Source of the DNA: Maea johnstoni
Taxonomy: Eukaryota > Annelida > Polychaeta > Spionida > Magelonidae
Direction: 5' to 3'
DNA length: 64,000 nt
Assembly: GCA_963942565.1 (NCBI GenBank)
Contig: OZ012696.1
Span: 20,093,021 to 20,157,020 of the forward strand
Of the stretch, positions 60,402-64,000 are shown piece after piece (position 1 is the first letter of the stretch; every line of letters starts with the position of its first letter). The position numbers and the translations under genes are program-made. The notes under the pieces are model-generated. The model ran no database searches, had not been told where the DNA came from, and saw nothing but the letters and a program-made list of their open reading frames with translations.

Positions 60402-60665
60402 CAGACGCGTAATTTAGACATTCTAATTTCTGCACCAGTCGACCGGACGTCTGCCGGTGCCCGGTTGTACATAGGGCTATGGAGAAAATGTCAAATAAGC
60501 CAAGCACATTAGTGATCCATGTAGCTTCCGAATCAAAGCCACGTCGAGATGTGAGGTCATCAATGCATCCATTCCTAGGAAATTGGGTCAGGCAATCGAG
60601 CGTGCGGTCGTGTATTATGCCCGGTATACCCACGCATTTAGTGCAGGATTTAAGTGTCGGCTCTG
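60402..60665 (+). mobile_element. MITE family J, copy 4
   Basis: cagacgcgtaatttagacat then ctgcaccagtcgaccggacg, to ggatttaagtgtcggctctg. Confidence 0.8.
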
Positions 60666-60963
60666 TAAATGCTGATTTTCAGGCCCTGTCTCTAATTCAA
60701 CGTACTAATGGCATGCTTTTGGACCTAGAGGGGGTTTCATATCTGTCACGTTCCAAAACACTGACTTCAAGGATTGCATCGCTATTCACTCTCAGCCAAA
60801 ATAATATCATGAAAACAATTGCCAACATGTTCTAGGCCGTAGAAATCTGCATGGTCAAAGCAAACAGCTAGATCGTTTTGCAAGCAAAACTCATATGCCC
60901 TATCAGCCCCGATAATTTGAGCGGAAATGTGATACAAATGTGCAAAGACTTTCACTCCATATA

Positions 60964-61138
60964 CAGGCAACTCTGCTTAATCCGGACTGATGTGGACCCT
61001 AAATTTCTGTCTGGATTAGGCAAAATCCGTATTATGCATATAGGAATTATATGTGTAGGAAGGGACGGGGACCTTCCAATCTGTTCGGTTAAGACGAAAA
61101 TCCGGATTACACATGTCCGGATTAAGCAGAGCTGCCTG
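60964..61138. mobile_element. MITE family K (pogo/Tc1-like), TA target duplication
   Basis: caggcaactctgcttaatcc and ggattaagcagagctgcctg are inverse over about 23 bp; TA on each side; 175 bp. Confidence 0.85.
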
Positions 61139-61628
61139 TACATTCGATGGCAAGTTCCTAATTCATGATGAAATAGGTAAAATTGGTTTTGTAGCCATAG
61201 GTGTTTAAATAAGCACGATTAAAAGATCAATAATTCTGACAATTCAATTCCTCTCGCGCAAAAAGTGTGTGTGTATGTATGTTTCACACTGTCTTTGGAT
61301 TACTAGTATGTCATTGGCAGTAAGGTAGCTGCTAATGACATATGGGTACCAAACAGCCTGAGATAAGCTATTGATAGACTAAAATGGTCGCTCCCATTGC
61401 CCTGTTATTTAGGATGCGTTTAAAAAGCAATATACTTCGTGTGTGGAGTTGGTAGTGGTCGGAATTTGGGATGAAGTAGAGAATACTCTAAGAAACTATT
61501 TGGTCCTATGTTTTATTCATGGTGTAATTGTCCTTAAAGTATGCACACGAGAGTGTCCCGGCATTGTTCGTCACCTAGTTTAGAAGGATCACTAGTTTTC
61601 TCATGTGCATTTTTGGTGACGATATGTA

Positions 61629-61890
61629 CAGGACAGACATTTCATTCCTGCACCAGTCGACCGGACGTCTGCCATTGCTTGGTTGTACCAACAACCAAGG
61701 ATAACATTTTAGAAAAAACAAGCCAATCACATCGATGACCCACGTAGCTTGCGAATCAAAGCTACGTCCAGTTGTGAGGTCATCCATACAATCATCCATG
61801 CTTAGTAAACTGTGTGGCAATCGATTGTGCGGTCGTGTATTATGCTCGGGCTGCCCAGTCATTTTGTGCATGGTTTAAATGTCGGCACTG
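61629..61890 (+). mobile_element. MITE family J, copy 5
   Basis: caggacagacatttcattcc to tggtttaaatgtcggcactg. Confidence 0.8.
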
Positions 61891-61964
61891 CATGTACACC
61901 AGCTGATATCCAAACTCCGTGGCCAAAGTTTTCCTCGCTGAGCTCAGCAACCCTCGGTTTCCAC

Positions 61965-61967
61965 CTC

Positions 61968-62002
<35 letters not shown>

Positions 62003-62463
62003 TTGGGTATTTAGGGGGGCGCATATGCTCGTTATCAAATTTGAAAAATAACCCTAAAGCACTGATTTCTGGCCAAAAAAGCACCCTTATTTTAATAAAA
62101 CGCTGATTTTTTCCACTAAATAAACACCCCTTCTTTTATCAAAACACTGACATTGGAAGAACGGGAACACGTATTTTAATTTAAGATGTTATAATCCTCT
62201 GCGCGTTTAGCGGCAGCAAACTCGGAAGCCCACTCACTTTGGGAGTCACTCGGCGTCAGAGCCGCGTATATTTCGTGGATTGTAAGGGGATTTTGACCCC
62301 CATACTTCGTACCTGGGTACAAAAAAGTACCCTTCTTTTACAAAATCGCGGACATGCGGAGGTCTTAAAAAAAGACCCCTTCTTCCGCGAAATACGTAAC
62401 GCGGGTGCGCGCCCCCCCCCCCCCCCCCCCCCCTGTGTATCTGAGTGCCCCCGCCGGGTTCCA
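61965..62463. mobile_element. MITE-like element W with homopolymer G/C ends
   Basis: Left cccg, a run of 30 G, cacttgggtattta; right a run of about 22 C, tgtgtatctgagtgcccccg, which mirror each other. About 500 bp. Confidence 0.6.
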
Positions 62464-62465
62464 CC

Positions 62466-62685
62466 TTAACCCATTTACACTCAGAGCGGCCAAAAGGGAC
62501 CTGACGAATGTGAAACTATTTTACTTACAAAAGCGCTTTCTTGAAAAAGGAATGTTGACCAGATGCCAAACAACAACTCTCCTTCAAATATTTTGGGAAC
62601 TTTTGCTTTATTCACAAGTTATCTTCAAAAGTATGAATGAAGCAGACGACACCTTCTAGAGAAACTCTGAGTGTCAATGCGTTAA
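62466..62685. mobile_element. TTAA element, family O, second copy
   Basis: ttaacccatttacactcag to ctgagtgtcaatgcgttaa; shares the tctccttcaaatatttt core with the 47.8-kb copy. Confidence 0.7.
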
Positions 62686-62954
62686 GAACCATTGCAGCTA
62701 GCTTTCTATATTCTCGTTCTTGACACGGTCCCCTCCATACAGGGTCAATCTAAATATAGAGATGTGGGGATCAATACATCAATACCCTATCCAGGGCCCT
62801 GACAACTCATTTACTGCCCTCGAAAAGTATCGTCTGCACCAATAGCTATTTTGTAAATAACTTAGTTGTAATTCACAAATTCAGAAAGAGTTTGAAGAAG
62901 AAACGCTGGATTGGTGCTATTCTATGGAATGCAAAAGTGGACAATTAGAGCATT

Positions 62955-63355
62955 TCTTAATATCAATTAATGATTTCTGAATAGTAATAAACGATTTCCT
63001 AATATTAATAAATGATTTCCTAATATTAATAAATGGCATGATTTATTAACATTAATGAATACTTTCTTAATATTAATAAATGATTTCTTAATATCAATAA
63101 ATGATTTCTTAATATTAATAAATGATTTCTTAATATTAATAAATGCATAGCATTTTTAAATATTAGTAAGTGATTCATTAATATTAAGAAATGATTTTCA
63201 AATATTAATAAATCATTTCTTAATATTAAGAAATGCTTTCTTGATATTAATTAATGGAAATCATTTCTTAATATTAATAACTGATTTCTCAATATCAATA
63301 AATGATTTCTTAATATTAACAAATCATTTATTAATATTAATAAATAATTCATTGA
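62955..63355. repeat. AT-rich minisatellite, unit about 20 bp
   Basis: About 20 degenerate units of ttcttaatattaataaatga with 15-20-bp variants. Confidence 0.92.
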
Positions 63356-63493
63356 TACCAGAAAATGCTCTTTTTGTCCACTTTGGCCTTCCATACTATT
63401 CAACCTTTCCTTTACAACATTTATTTACAAAAGAATCTTTAGTTAGAAGGGAGAGACCGCGGAGAGACTACGATAGCGTGGAGTGGTTGGGTA

Positions 63494-63752
63494 CAGTACA
63501 GATATTTAATTCCTGCTCCAGTCGACCGGATGTCCAGCCACTGCCTGGTTGTACAAAACACCCATGGATAACATGTCAAAGAATCAGCCAAGCACATCAA
63601 TGGGCCAGGTAGCTTTGTGAATCAAAGTTACGTTCAGTTGTGAGGCCATCTATGCATCTATGCCCAGGAAACTGGGTGGATATCGGTCGTGTGCTCGTGT
63701 ATTATGCTCCAGCTGCCCACTCATTTAGTGCAGGAATTACATGTCGGCACTG
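63494..63752 (+). mobile_element. MITE family J, copy 6
   Basis: cagtacagatatttaattcc to ggaattacatgtcggcactg, with TA on both sides. Confidence 0.85.
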
Positions 63753-64000
63753 TAGGTATTGGGTAAACCATTCGGCACCACAGGTAGCCCCCTTAATCGA
63801 AAGATTCGTCCCCGATCAACAAGAACCAGCGTCTCGAAATGATTTGAATCCGTGATGTATTATACCACACAGCGGTTATACAGTGATGCATATGCTGTTT
63901 GCATTTTGCGATATTTCTTTACTTGGTTCCCTGCCGTGCGTTGGTTGAGCTCTCAAGGTGGTCCTTAGTTCAACACTATTGAACCTTACTGTATGCTACG

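Overview
ORGANISM. Eukaryotic, animal genomic DNA: two conserved metazoan housekeeping genes are split by GT-AG introns and packed among short non-autonomous DNA transposons, tRNA-derived SINEs and micro/minisatellites. The gene sequences are close to vertebrate ones, and the repeat style (many MITEs, huge minisatellite, no obvious LINE or LTR element) suggests an invertebrate deuterostome, most likely a lancelet (Branchiostoma-like). The organism is an inference; the genes are not.

LAYOUT. 1-655: probable 3' UTR of a plus-strand neighbour, ending at an AATAAA. 1055-15182, minus strand: complete PSMD11 (proteasome lid subunit Rpn6/RPN6), 12 coding exons, 417 residues, with consistent exon phases throughout. 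Its intron 7 holds a MITE into which a 2,001-bp Kolobok-like DNA transposon with a THAP ORF and TTAA target duplication has inserted. 15183-16359: head-to-head intergenic region shared with the next gene, largely filled by two transposon remnants. 16360-53486, plus strand: complete HAGH (glyoxalase II), 9 coding exons, giving a 291-residue mitochondrial form and a 255-residue cytosolic form from an internal ATG in exon 2. HAGH intron 2 contains a 12.6-kb tandem array of 97 copies of a 130-bp unit made of most of exon 2 plus its splice donor. Intron 3 holds a nested same-strand two-exon Myb/SANT-domain gene (38570-41111), whose last exon is itself tandemly repeated downstream. Intron 6 ends in a smaller array (six 85-bp copies) of the start of exon 7 plus its splice acceptor. 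53.5-64 kb: no gene recognised; a 48-bp minisatellite, several MITEs, and a cluster of six copies of one roughly 260-bp TA-flanked MITE.

HOW IT FITS TOGETHER. PSMD11 and HAGH are unrelated in function (proteasome lid assembly; hydrolysis of S-D-lactoylglutathione in methylglyoxal detoxification) but are divergently arranged. The unusual feature of the window is that three different exons have each seeded a tandem array: one carries 97 copies of a splice donor, one carries six decoy acceptors ahead of the true one, and one repeats a terminal coding exon. Transposons sit within tens of bases of many splice sites without destroying the reading frames.
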